In this document: positions 25,069 to 31,684 of the stretch, one piece after another | Layout of the letters: the number at the start of each line of letters is the position of its first letter | Numbering within the stretch: position 1 is the stretch's first letter | From: Bacteroidales bacterium | GTDB lineage: Bacteria > Bacteroidota > Bacteroidia > Bacteroidales > P3 | Reading direction: 5' to 3' | Length of the DNA stretch: 64,000 nt | Assembly: GCA_017962545.1 (NCBI GenBank) | Contig: JAGCVD010000031.1 | Coordinates: 154,491 to 218,490 of the forward strand | Notes under the pieces: generated by a model | Database searches by the model: none | Told to the model about the DNA's origin: nothing | Seen by the model: only the letters and a program-made list of their open reading frames with translations | Made by a program: the position numbers and the translations under genes

Positions 25069-25728
25069 ATGAAAGTAATGTTTCGAGGCATTGTGATGCT
25101 TTGCGTTCTCCAACTGTCGTTCCTCGTAGGACCTGCCCACTCGCAAGAGCGGGACAATGGAGCATTTGACAATCACAAGTTTCTCTACGGCATCCACCTG
25201 GGGTACACCGAGAACAAAGTCGACATCTATTCCACCAATGGAGGCCTTATTGCCAGCCGGGACGGCACATTGAGCGCTTCGGATAATCACTCGTTCTACA
25301 CGGGCGGTTTCCGTATCGCCGTGATTGGTGAAGCCCAGCTGGGGCGTTGTTTCAGCCTGCGGGTCATGCCGGGCGTGTCGCTCTTCAGCAGCTACAAGCT
25401 GGAAAGCGTCCGCGGCGAGGTGCCTGTCGACGTCAAGTTCTATCCCGTCCGCATGGGGAAGCTGCGGCCCTACCTGACCTCCGGACTTGGCTACGGTTAT
25501 GACTTCGCTTCACGGCGTGAGGACAGCCACAATTACATCAAGCCGCTGAACGCCCACAACCTGAGCTACACGTGCGGTCTGGGAGTGGATTGGTACACAC
25601 GCCTTGTCAGGGTCGGTCTTGAGCTGAAGGCCGGCATCGGCCTCCTCCCGCTCGGCACTGGCGGCGGCAATTTCTCCTATTTCCACAACGGCCACACCTT
25701 CTGCCTCGGCCTCAACATCGAAGCCTAG
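25069..25728 (+). CDS. PorT-like outer-membrane beta-barrel protein
   Basis: The 219-residue product has a signal peptide ([20 protein letters not shown]...PAHSQ). Its barrel-like sequence contains [49 protein letters not shown] and [22 protein letters not shown]. These blocks match the pattern of PorT-family proteins of Bacteroidota, some of which take part in type IX secretion. The last residues (CLGLNIEA) do not end in an aromatic, which is less typical. The gene stands alone; the 166-base spacer upstream has no clear promoter box, and a 32-codon GTG frame (24936-25034) there is not supported. Confidence 0.65.
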   Translation: MKVMFRGIVMLCVLQLSFLVGPAHSQERDNGAFDNHKFLYGIHLGYTENKVDIYSTNGGLIASRDGTLSASDNHSFYTGGFRIAVIGEAQLGRCFSLRVMPGVSLFSSYKLESVRGEVPVDVKFYPVRMGKLRPYLTSGLGYGYDFASRREDSHNYIKPLNAHNLSYTCGLGVDWYTRLVRVGLELKAGIGLLPLGTGGGNFSYFHNGHTFCLGLNIEA

Positions 25729-25743
25729 CTTCAACCAATTGCC

Positions 25744-25917
25744 CTCAAAGAGACAAAGCCCCTCGCTGCAGCGGATGCAGGCCTTCTACGGCTTCGACTA
25801 CCGCTTCTGCAACGCCCGCGCCGGCTGGGAGAAAGGCCATGTGGAGCGCAGCGTGGACTATGTCAGGGACGGGCATTCACCACACGGGTGGACTTTGACT
25901 CCATAGGCGATGAGTAA
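25744..25917 (+). mobile_element. IS21-family transposase (IstA) relic, frameshifted
   Basis: The frame around the ATG at 25775 reads [20 protein letters not shown] then [13 protein letters not shown], the integrase-core block that ends in the catalytic Glu of IstA (consensus NxxxGxEKGHVExxVxYVRR). After a frame change near 25873 the expected next block appears: [13 protein letters not shown], then a stop at 25915. No IstB, no terminal repeats and no upstream part remain, so it is a dead fragment. It shows that an IS21 element once lay between the PorT-like and GH3 genes. Confidence 0.65.
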
Positions 25918-26062
25918 GAGGGGATGGCGCGAAGGTGCTGGGTTGGAGGAGGTTGGGTGTTGCCCGGAAGAGGACGTTTTGACAATTTTTGTCTTGAAAA
26001 AATCAAAAATGTCAAAAAATATTTTTGCCACTCCGTCAAGGATGGCAATAGGCTCTGTTTCA

Positions 26063-26088
26063 GTCGCTCCCAAAGATGTGGGAGCGAC
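26063..26088. other. Perfect hairpin in the 25918-26180 spacer
   Basis: GTCGCTCCCA-AAGATG-TGGGAGCGAC: a 10-bp perfect stem with a 6-base loop, without a T tract on either strand, so it is not a standard terminator. It may be a transcript-stabilising structure or the end of a decayed mobile element. The rest of this spacer holds only a G-rich stretch (25918-25975) and the GH3 promoter. Confidence 0.6.
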
Positions 26089-26148
26089 TTGTGGAGAGGT
26101 GGTGGAGAAATATTTTAATGTGTCTGCGTGTGTTTTGAAATTTTTATG

Positions 26149-26156
26149 TAAATTTG
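26149..26156 (+). promoter_or_regulatory. -7 box TAAATTTG upstream of the GH3 gene
   Basis: TAAATTTG followed by CATCC fits the Bacteroidota -7 consensus. The start codon at 26181 is 24 bases downstream. No well-spaced -33 box is seen. Confidence 0.65.
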
Positions 26157-26180
26157 CATCCTGAAATAACGATTCTATAT

Positions 26181-27746
26181 ATGCCTATTCCTGTCGTCGG
26201 GGCCATAGTGAAGGCCGCTGCAGAACTTAAGAACATACCGGTTGAAATCCGCCAAAACCATACCGACCCCATCCGTGCACAACGTCGTGAGTTGCGCAAA
26301 TTACTCACCAAGGCACAGTTCACCGAATTCGGAAAACAATATTATTTCGATGAGATCTTGAAGTCGGGGAATATCCTCGACGAGTTCCGCAAGCGTGTGC
26401 CTGTGTTCGACTACAACAAGATGCACGACATGTGGTGGCACCTCTGTCTCAAGGGCAAGCGCAATGTCGCTTGGCCAGGGAAGATAAAATATTTCGCCCT
26501 CAGCTCGGGCACTTCCGAGGCCACCAGCAAGTATATCCCCATCACGCGGGCGCTGAACAACAGCATTACACGGGCGGGCGTGAGGCAGCTGGTGTCGATT
26601 ACGCGCTACGACTTCCCCTTGGGCTTCTACAATCGCGGCGTGCTGATGATTGGCGGCAGCACCGAGTTGCAACACAACAAGCAGTACGGCTACTATGCCG
26701 GCGACCTTTCGGGCATCTCGGCGGGCAAGATACCGGCGTGGTTCGAGCGGTTCTACAAGCCGGGGCAGAAGATTTCGAGAGTTAACGACTGGGCGCAGAA
26801 GATGGACATGATGGTGAAGGAGGCTCCGAAATGGGACATCGGCATCATCGTGGGTGTGCCGACATGGGTGCAGATTCTGCTCGAGCGCATCATCAAGGAG
26901 TATCACCTCAAGACCATCCACGACCTGTGGCCCAACCTGATGATATATGTCCACAGCGGCGTGGCTTTTGCGCCCTACGAGAAGAGCTTCGAGCGTATCT
27001 TCGGCAAGGAGGTCGTGATGGTGGAGAGCTATCTGGCCTCAGAGGGTTATGTCGCTTATCAGATGGATTTCAGGAAGCGGGTGATGCAACTTTTGGTCGA
27101 CAACGGCATCTATTTCGAGTTCGTCCCCTTCGACGAGGAGAACTTCGACGAGAACGGCAATATTGTGGAGCATCCCAAGACGTTGCTCCTCCGCGAGGTG
27201 AAGGAAGGCGTGGATTACGCCCTCCTGCTTTCCACCTGTGCTGGCACATGGCGCTATCTCATTGGCGACACCATACGTTTCCTCAACACCAAGAACTGCG
27301 AAATCGTCATCACAGGCCGCACGAAGCAGTTCCTGAGCATCACGGGCGAGCACCTCTCGCAGGACAATATGACGCGAGCCGTGGAGATGATGGCGCAGCA
27401 GCTGGATGTCGACATCAAGGAGTTCACCGTGGCGGGTGTCCGTCACGATACGCTGTTCGCGCACCACTGGTATCTGGGTTGCGACGAGCCTCTCGACAAG
27501 CAGGAGGCTGTCAGGCTCATTGACGAGAACCTCTGCAAGCTCAACGACGACTATGCCGTGGAGCGCCAGCAGGCCATCAAGGAACTGTTTGTCGACGTGC
27601 TGCCCACACAACGGTTCTATGACTTCATGGAACAGAAAATCGGCAAGTGGGGCGGCGCCACCAAGTTCCCGCGCGTGCTGAAAGGCGAACGCCTGGAGAT
27701 GTGGGAGGAATTTGTGAGAGAGCGGCAGGTGGCGGAAAGCAAATGA
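26181..27746 (+). CDS. GH3 auxin-responsive promoter family protein (acyl-amido synthetase-like)
   Basis: The 521-residue protein belongs to the adenylating GH3 family. It shows the phosphate-binding motif SSGTSEATSKYIPIT (near residue 115), LMIYVHSGVAFAPYEKSF, MVESYLASEGYVAYQ, LLLSTCAGTWRYLIGDTIRF and TGRTKQFLSITGEHLSQDNM. Plant relatives join amino acids to acyl acids; the bacterial substrate is unknown. The ATG at 26181 is preferred over the in-frame 26154, which would lie on the promoter. The stop overlaps the LysE-type start as ATGA, so a linked function with the exporter is possible. Confidence 0.9.
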   Translation: MPIPVVGAIVKAAAELKNIPVEIRQNHTDPIRAQRRELRKLLTKAQFTEFGKQYYFDEILKSGNILDEFRKRVPVFDYNKMHDMWWHLCLKGKRNVAWPGKIKYFALSSGTSEATSKYIPITRALNNSITRAGVRQLVSITRYDFPLGFYNRGVLMIGGSTELQHNKQYGYYAGDLSGISAGKIPAWFERFYKPGQKISRVNDWAQKMDMMVKEAPKWDIGIIVGVPTWVQILLERIIKEYHLKTIHDLWPNLMIYVHSGVAFAPYEKSFERIFGKEVVMVESYLASEGYVAYQMDFRKRVMQLLVDNGIYFEFVPFDEENFDENGNIVEHPKTLLLREVKEGVDYALLLSTCAGTWRYLIGDTIRFLNTKNCEIVITGRTKQFLSITGEHLSQDNMTRAVEMMAQQLDVDIKEFTVAGVRHDTLFAHHWYLGCDEPLDKQEAVRLIDENLCKLNDDYAVERQQAIKELFVDVLPTQRFYDFMEQKIGKWGGATKFPRVLKGERLEMWEEFVRERQVAESK

Positions 27747-28477
27747 GCACTATGGAGAGTACGCAGGAAATCTTTGAGAGGATACCCGAAACCGGCGGTG
27801 GCGGACTGTTGGGGTTCTTGCTATGGGCCATCCTGATAGGTCTGTTCCTCTCGGTGGTCGTCAATATGGGGCCGGCGTTCATCACCTTAGTGCAGACAAG
27901 CCTCCACAGAGGCTTCAGGTCGGCGGCATGGTTTGCCATGGGCGTCATCCTTAACGATGCGATGGTGGTCTCCGTCTGTATCCTGACATCGGTGCAGGTG
28001 GTGACGCACAACGGTTTTGAGTCGGCTCTGGCATGCATCGGCGCCGGCTTGATTATGGTGTTGTTCGGCGTCTACACCTATATGAAGAAGGATAAGGGCA
28101 AGGACCACAGGGAAGAGGTGGCGGCGAAGCATTCGGAGGAGATGTTGAAAGACCCGGACGAGAAGCCGGCATGGTATGTCTTCTTCGGCAAGGGATTCGC
28201 CCTCAATGTGTTGAATCCGTTTGTCTGGCTGCTCTGGTTTTCGGCTGTGGCTATTGCGGCGGGTAAGATGGGCGGCAACAAGGTCAACACCATTGTGTTT
28301 TTCGCCGTCATCCTTGGCACGACCTTTGCGATGGAGCTGCTGAAAGCCTGGGGTGCGGCCAAGCTGCAGAAGTTCCTCACCCCCGAGCGCATGACTATGA
28401 TAAATAGAATTGCGGGAGTGATGCTGATGCTCTTCGGAGCATATTTCATCGTCTTCCGAGGAATAGTACATTTATGA
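27743..28477 (+). CDS. LysE/RhtB-type exporter
   Basis: From the ATG at 27743 (ATGA overlap with GH3) the 244-residue protein has six hydrophobic helices. It contains the family start GPAFITLVQTSLHRGFRSAA (residues about 40-60), GVILNDAMVVSVC and FALNVLNPFVWLLWFSAV. A charged cytoplasmic loop (KKDKGKDHREEVAAKHSEEM) separates helices 3 and 4. LysE-type proteins export amino acids or similar small molecules. Coupling to a GH3 acyl-amido synthetase suggests export of an amino-acid-derived compound, which is inference. Confidence 0.85.
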   Translation: MSTMESTQEIFERIPETGGGGLLGFLLWAILIGLFLSVVVNMGPAFITLVQTSLHRGFRSAAWFAMGVILNDAMVVSVCILTSVQVVTHNGFESALACIGAGLIMVLFGVYTYMKKDKGKDHREEVAAKHSEEMLKDPDEKPAWYVFFGKGFALNVLNPFVWLLWFSAVAIAAGKMGGNKVNTIVFFAVILGTTFAMELLKAWGAAKLQKFLTPERMTMINRIAGVMLMLFGAYFIVFRGIVHL

Positions 28478-28683
28478 TAAAGACTCTGCTCATAGTGTTG
28501 GCGATAGCCGTCGGCGTGTTTGCGCTGATGATGGCGGGATTGGGCGTCAAGATGCTGCTGCGCAAGGAGAAGGAATTCAAACGGCCCTGCGCCAACGCCG
28601 ACCCCAAGACGGGCCGCTGCGCGAACTGCACGTGTGGGAAGAGAGGAGTGAAGGGGAGTGAAGGGATAAATGATTTTTTATGA
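28474..28683 (+). CDS. Small membrane protein with a cysteine cluster
   Basis: The 69-residue protein has one N-terminal helix (IKTLLIVLAIAVGVFALMMAGLG) and a cytoplasmic tail with four cysteines: RPCANADPKTGRCANCTC. The PCxNxDPxTGxCxxCxC pattern recurs in short Bacteroidales membrane proteins whose role is unknown; metal or Fe-S binding is possible. The start overlaps the exporter stop (ATGA) and its own stop overlaps the PhoH start, so it is embedded in a tightly coupled operon. Confidence 0.78.
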   Translation: MIKTLLIVLAIAVGVFALMMAGLGVKMLLRKEKEFKRPCANADPKTGRCANCTCGKRGVKGSEGINDFL

Positions 28684-29780
28684 ACGATAATACGATTGAA
28701 AAGATTTTCTCGCTGGAGGAAATCGACTATGCACGCTTCTGGGGACAGAACGACAGGCTGCTGGAGTTTGTCAAGATGCTGTTCCCCAAACTGAAACTCA
28801 TCGCCCGAGGCGATATGCTGAAGGCTATCGGCAGCGAGGAGGACATCGCCTGGTTCGACGGCAAGCTGCAGGCCATGATGACCTACTACGACAAGTTCGG
28901 CCGCATCACGGAGAACGCCATCATGGGCATCATGGAGAGCAGCGGCGGCAGCCCCGAGGCGGAGGTGAGCGACGAGGTGCTGGTGCACGGCCGCAACGGA
29001 CTGCTCATTAAGGCCCGCACACCCAACCAGCAGCGGCTGGTGCGCGCCGTCTACGACCACGATATGGTCTTCGCCATCGGCCCCGCGGGCACCGGCAAGA
29101 CATATACCGCTGTGGCTATGGCCGTACGTGCACTGAAGAACAAGGAGATACGCCGCATCATCCTGACGCGCCCCGCTGTGGAGGCCGGCGAGAACCTAGG
29201 CTTCCTGCCCGGCGACCTGCGCGACAAGCTTGACCCCTACCTGCAGCCGCTCTACGACGCGCTGCGCGACATGATACCGCAGCAGAAGCTGCTCTCCTAC
29301 TGGGAGGACAACACCATCGAGATTGCCCCGCTGGCTTTCATGCGCGGCCGCACGCTGGACAACGCCTTCGTCATCCTTGACGAGGCGCAGAACGCCACCT
29401 CGGCTCAGCTCAAGATGTTCCTCACCCGTATGGGTCGCAACGCCAAGTTCGTCATCACGGGCGACCTGACGCAGGTGGACCTGCCGCATCACCAGCAGAG
29501 CGGCTTGCTGCAGGCGGTGAATATCCTCAAGGACGTCAAGGGCATCGAGGTCATCGAGCTGGACAACAGCGATGTGATTAGACATAGGTTGGTGACGGAG
29601 ATTATTAGGGCGTATGATGGAGTGCAGGGAGTGAGAGGAGATAAGGAGACAGGAGATAAGGAGACAGGAGATAAGGAGACAGGAGATAAGGAGACAGGAG
29701 ATAAGGAGACAGGAGATAAGGAGACAGGAGATAAGGAGACAGGAGATAAGGAGACAGGAGATAAGGAGGTAAGGAGATAA
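28680..29780 (+). CDS. PhoH family P-loop ATPase with GDKET repeat tail
   Basis: The 366-residue protein has an N-terminal KH-like part and a RecA-like PhoH domain: TPNQQRLVRAVYDHDMVFAI, Walker A GPAGTGKTY (about residues 139-147), VILDEAQNAT (Walker B) and FVITGDLTQVDLP. PhoH proteins are predicted RNA-linked ATPases, often near ybeY and other rRNA maturation genes. The normal end is near LVTEIIRAYDGV. Beyond that the frame continues through eight exact GDKET pentapeptides and GDKEVRR, read from a 15-base array (29637-29795), which is a charged, probably disordered tail. Confidence 0.92.
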   Translation: MNDNTIEKIFSLEEIDYARFWGQNDRLLEFVKMLFPKLKLIARGDMLKAIGSEEDIAWFDGKLQAMMTYYDKFGRITENAIMGIMESSGGSPEAEVSDEVLVHGRNGLLIKARTPNQQRLVRAVYDHDMVFAIGPAGTGKTYTAVAMAVRALKNKEIRRIILTRPAVEAGENLGFLPGDLRDKLDPYLQPLYDALRDMIPQQKLLSYWEDNTIEIAPLAFMRGRTLDNAFVILDEAQNATSAQLKMFLTRMGRNAKFVITGDLTQVDLPHHQQSGLLQAVNILKDVKGIEVIELDNSDVIRHRLVTEIIRAYDGVQGVRGDKETGDKETGDKETGDKETGDKETGDKETGDKETGDKETGDKEVRR

Positions 29781-29795
29781 GGAGACAGGAGATAA
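29637..29795. repeat. 15-bp tandem repeat GGAGATAAGGAGACA x8 plus partial copies
   Basis: Eight exact copies (29637-29756), then variants GGAGATAAGGAGGTA and AGGAGATAAGGAGACAGGAG up to the ispE start codon region. The unit is two related half-repeats (GGAGATAA + GGAGACA, 8+7). It spans the PhoH stop at 29778-29780 and the whole spacer to ispE. Confidence 0.97.
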
Positions 29796-29800
29796 GGCAA

Positions 29801-30592
29801 ATGATCACTTTTCCGAATTGCAAGATAAACTTGGGGTTGCATGTGGTGGGGAGGCGGCCCGACGGCTACCACAACCTGGAGACGATATTCCTGCCGGTAG
29901 ATTCGTTGCAGGATGAGTTGGAAATCAACGAAGTGGGCAGTGGGCAGTGGGCAGTTGGTAGCACGATGGTACAAGATGGTATTGTTTTGGATAACGCCCC
30001 CGAGGACAACCTCTGCATGAAGGCGTGGCGCCTGTTGCACGAGGAGTTCGATATCCCCGCCGTCAGCATGCGGCTGAAGAAAGGTATCCCCTTCGGTGCA
30101 GGCCTCGGAGGAGGCAGCAGCGACGCCGCCTTCACCCTCAAGATGCTCAACGAGATGTTCGCCTTGGGGCTGAGCGTTAGCGATCTAGAGCAGCGTGCCG
30201 CCCGTCTGGGTGCCGACTGCGCTTTCTTTATCCGCAACCAAGCCGCCTACGCCACCGGCATCGGCGACGAGCTGGAACCTTTGGAATTAAGAATTAGGAA
30301 TGAAGAATTAAGAATTGTTATTGAGATTCCGGAAAGGGAGCATGTGTCGACGAAAGAGGCGTACGGAGGGCTGAAACGTGACCTTTTCGGGGCGCCAAGA
30401 CCCAACCTGCAGGAGGCTGTGAAGCGGCCGATAGGGGAGTGGCGCAACCTTATCGTCAACGACTTCGAGGCGTCGGTATTCCCAGCCCATCCTGCCATTG
30501 CGGCCTTGAAGGAGAGTATGTATGCGCGCGGTGCCATGTATGCCAGCATGACGGGCAGCGGCGCTGCGGTTTTCGGATTATTTGCGAAATAA
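29801..30592 (+). CDS. ispE: 4-diphosphocytidyl-2-C-methyl-D-erythritol kinase
   Basis: The 263-residue GHMP kinase phosphorylates CDP-methylerythritol in the MEP isoprenoid pathway. It shows PNCKINLGLHVVGRRPDGYH at the start, the ATP motif PFGAGLGGGSSDAAFTL, RLGADCAFF and the C-terminal MTGSGAAVFGLF. Two heptamer arrays are translated in frame: NEVGSGQWAVGS near residue 46 and LRIRNEELRIV near residue 165. Both sit in loops between conserved blocks, so activity may survive, but two insertions in one essential gene are striking. Confidence 0.95.
   Translation: MITFPNCKINLGLHVVGRRPDGYHNLETIFLPVDSLQDELEINEVGSGQWAVGSTMVQDGIVLDNAPEDNLCMKAWRLLHEEFDIPAVSMRLKKGIPFGAGLGGGSSDAAFTLKMLNEMFALGLSVSDLEQRAARLGADCAFFIRNQAAYATGIGDELEPLELRIRNEELRIVIEIPEREHVSTKEAYGGLKRDLFGAPRPNLQEAVKRPIGEWRNLIVNDFEASVFPAHPAIAALKESMYARGAMYASMTGSGAAVFGLFAK
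29932..29959. repeat. Intragenic heptamer array AGTGGGC x3 + AGTTGGT in ispE
   Basis: Four units, in frame, encoding VGSGQWAVGS. Same family as the arrays in DUF1599 (complement) and nnrD (complement). Confidence 0.94.
30285..30319. repeat. Intragenic heptamer array AATTAAG type in ispE
   Basis: AATTAAG, AATTAGG, AATGAAG, AATTAAG and a decayed AATTGTT, encoding LRIRNEELRI. The AT content is much higher than in the surrounding gene. Confidence 0.92.
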
Positions 30593-30593
30593 A

Positions 30594-30625
30594 TTTGGCT
30601 ATGTTAAATTATATTAGTATTTTTG
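30594..30625 (+). promoter_or_regulatory. Aldolase promoter (TTTG, 20 bases, TATTTTTG)
   Basis: TTTG (30594-30597), 20 bases, TATTTTTG (30618-30625) followed by CA. It starts immediately after the ispE stop. The leader to the ATG at 30668 is about 40 bases. Confidence 0.8.
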
Positions 30626-30667
30626 CAAAATCAATTCGACAACAAAAATAGATAAAATTACAACAAT

Positions 30668-31666
30668 ATGGTAGACTACAAGAAAATAGGTCTCGTGAAC
30701 ACTCGCGAGATGTTCAAGAAAGCCGTTAATGGCGGCTATGCCATTCCCGCTTTCAATTTCAACAACATGGAGCAGATGCAGGCCATCATCCAGGCCGCCG
30801 TCGAGACCAAGAGCCCCGTCATCCTGCAGGTGAGCAAGGGTGCCCGCGACTACGCCAACCCGACCCTGCTGCGCTACATGGCTGAAGGTGCCGTGGAGTA
30901 TGCCAAAGAGCTCGGCTGCCCCAATCCGCAGATTGTGCTGCACCTCGACCACGGCGACAGCTTCGAGACCTGCAAGAGCTGCATCGACATGGGCTTCAGC
31001 AGCGTGATGTACGACGGCAGTGCCCTGCCCTATGAGGAGAACATCAAGATTTCGCGCCAGGTGGTGGAATATGCCCACCAGTACGATGTCACCGTCGAGT
31101 GCGAGCTCGGCGTGCTGGCTGGCGTGGAAGACGAGGTGGCCTCGGAGGTGAGCCACTACACCAAGCCTGAGGAGGTCATCGACTTCGCCACCCGCACGGG
31201 TTGCGACTCGCTGGCCATCTCGATTGGCACCTCGCACGGGGCCTACAAGTTCAAACCTGAGCAGTGCACCGTTGACCCGCAGACGGGCCGTCTGCTGCCT
31301 CCTCCCTTGGCTTTCGACGTCCTCGAGGCCATCGAGAAGAAGCTCCCCGGCTTCCCCATCGTGCTCCACGGCTCCAGCTCGGTGCCGCAGGACGAGGTGG
31401 ACACCATCAACGCCAACGGTGGCGCCCTGAAGGCCGCCGTGGGTATCCCCGAGGAGCAGCTGCGCAAGGCCGCCAAGAGTGCCGTCTGCAAGATTAACAT
31501 CGACAGCGACAGCCGTCTGGCCATGACCGCCGCCATCCGCAAGCACTTGGCCGAGCATCCCGACCACTTCGACCCGCGCCAGTACCTCAAGCCCGCCCGC
31601 GAGAGCATGAAGAAGATGTACATCCACAAGATTGTCAACGTCCTCGGCTCGAACGACAAACTTTGA
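30668..31666 (+). CDS. fba: Class II fructose-bisphosphate aldolase
   Basis: The 332-residue enzyme cleaves fructose 1,6-bisphosphate in glycolysis. Zinc ligands and active-site blocks are visible: VLHLDHGDSFETCKSCIDMG (catalytic Asp and His), YDVTVECELGVLAGVEDEV, SLAISIGTSHGAYKF (His) and FPIVLHGSSSVPQDEVDTIN (His). Length and order are normal for the class IIB type. Codon use is strongly biased to C-ending codons, consistent with high expression. The acyl-CoA synthetase gene follows after 18 bases. Confidence 0.96.
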   Translation: MVDYKKIGLVNTREMFKKAVNGGYAIPAFNFNNMEQMQAIIQAAVETKSPVILQVSKGARDYANPTLLRYMAEGAVEYAKELGCPNPQIVLHLDHGDSFETCKSCIDMGFSSVMYDGSALPYEENIKISRQVVEYAHQYDVTVECELGVLAGVEDEVASEVSHYTKPEEVIDFATRTGCDSLAISIGTSHGAYKFKPEQCTVDPQTGRLLPPPLAFDVLEAIEKKLPGFPIVLHGSSSVPQDEVDTINANGGALKAAVGIPEEQLRKAAKSAVCKINIDSDSRLAMTAAIRKHLAEHPDHFDPRQYLKPARESMKKMYIHKIVNVLGSNDKL

Positions 31667-31684
31667 TAAAAACAGAGACAAGAT

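Noticed and set aside
5275-25920. Shared 13-mer GATGAGTAAGAGG at 5274 and 25909 as a repeat family
   Set aside because: A 13-base match between two places is expected by chance in 64 kb; the flanks do not extend the match.
26063-26088. Hairpin as a rho-independent terminator
   Set aside because: No T tract follows on either strand and there is no gene end close by in the right orientation.
29637-29795. CRISPR array in the phoH 3' region
   Set aside because: Units are 15 bp, directly adjacent and in frame with a coding sequence; there are no spacers and no cas genes in the window.
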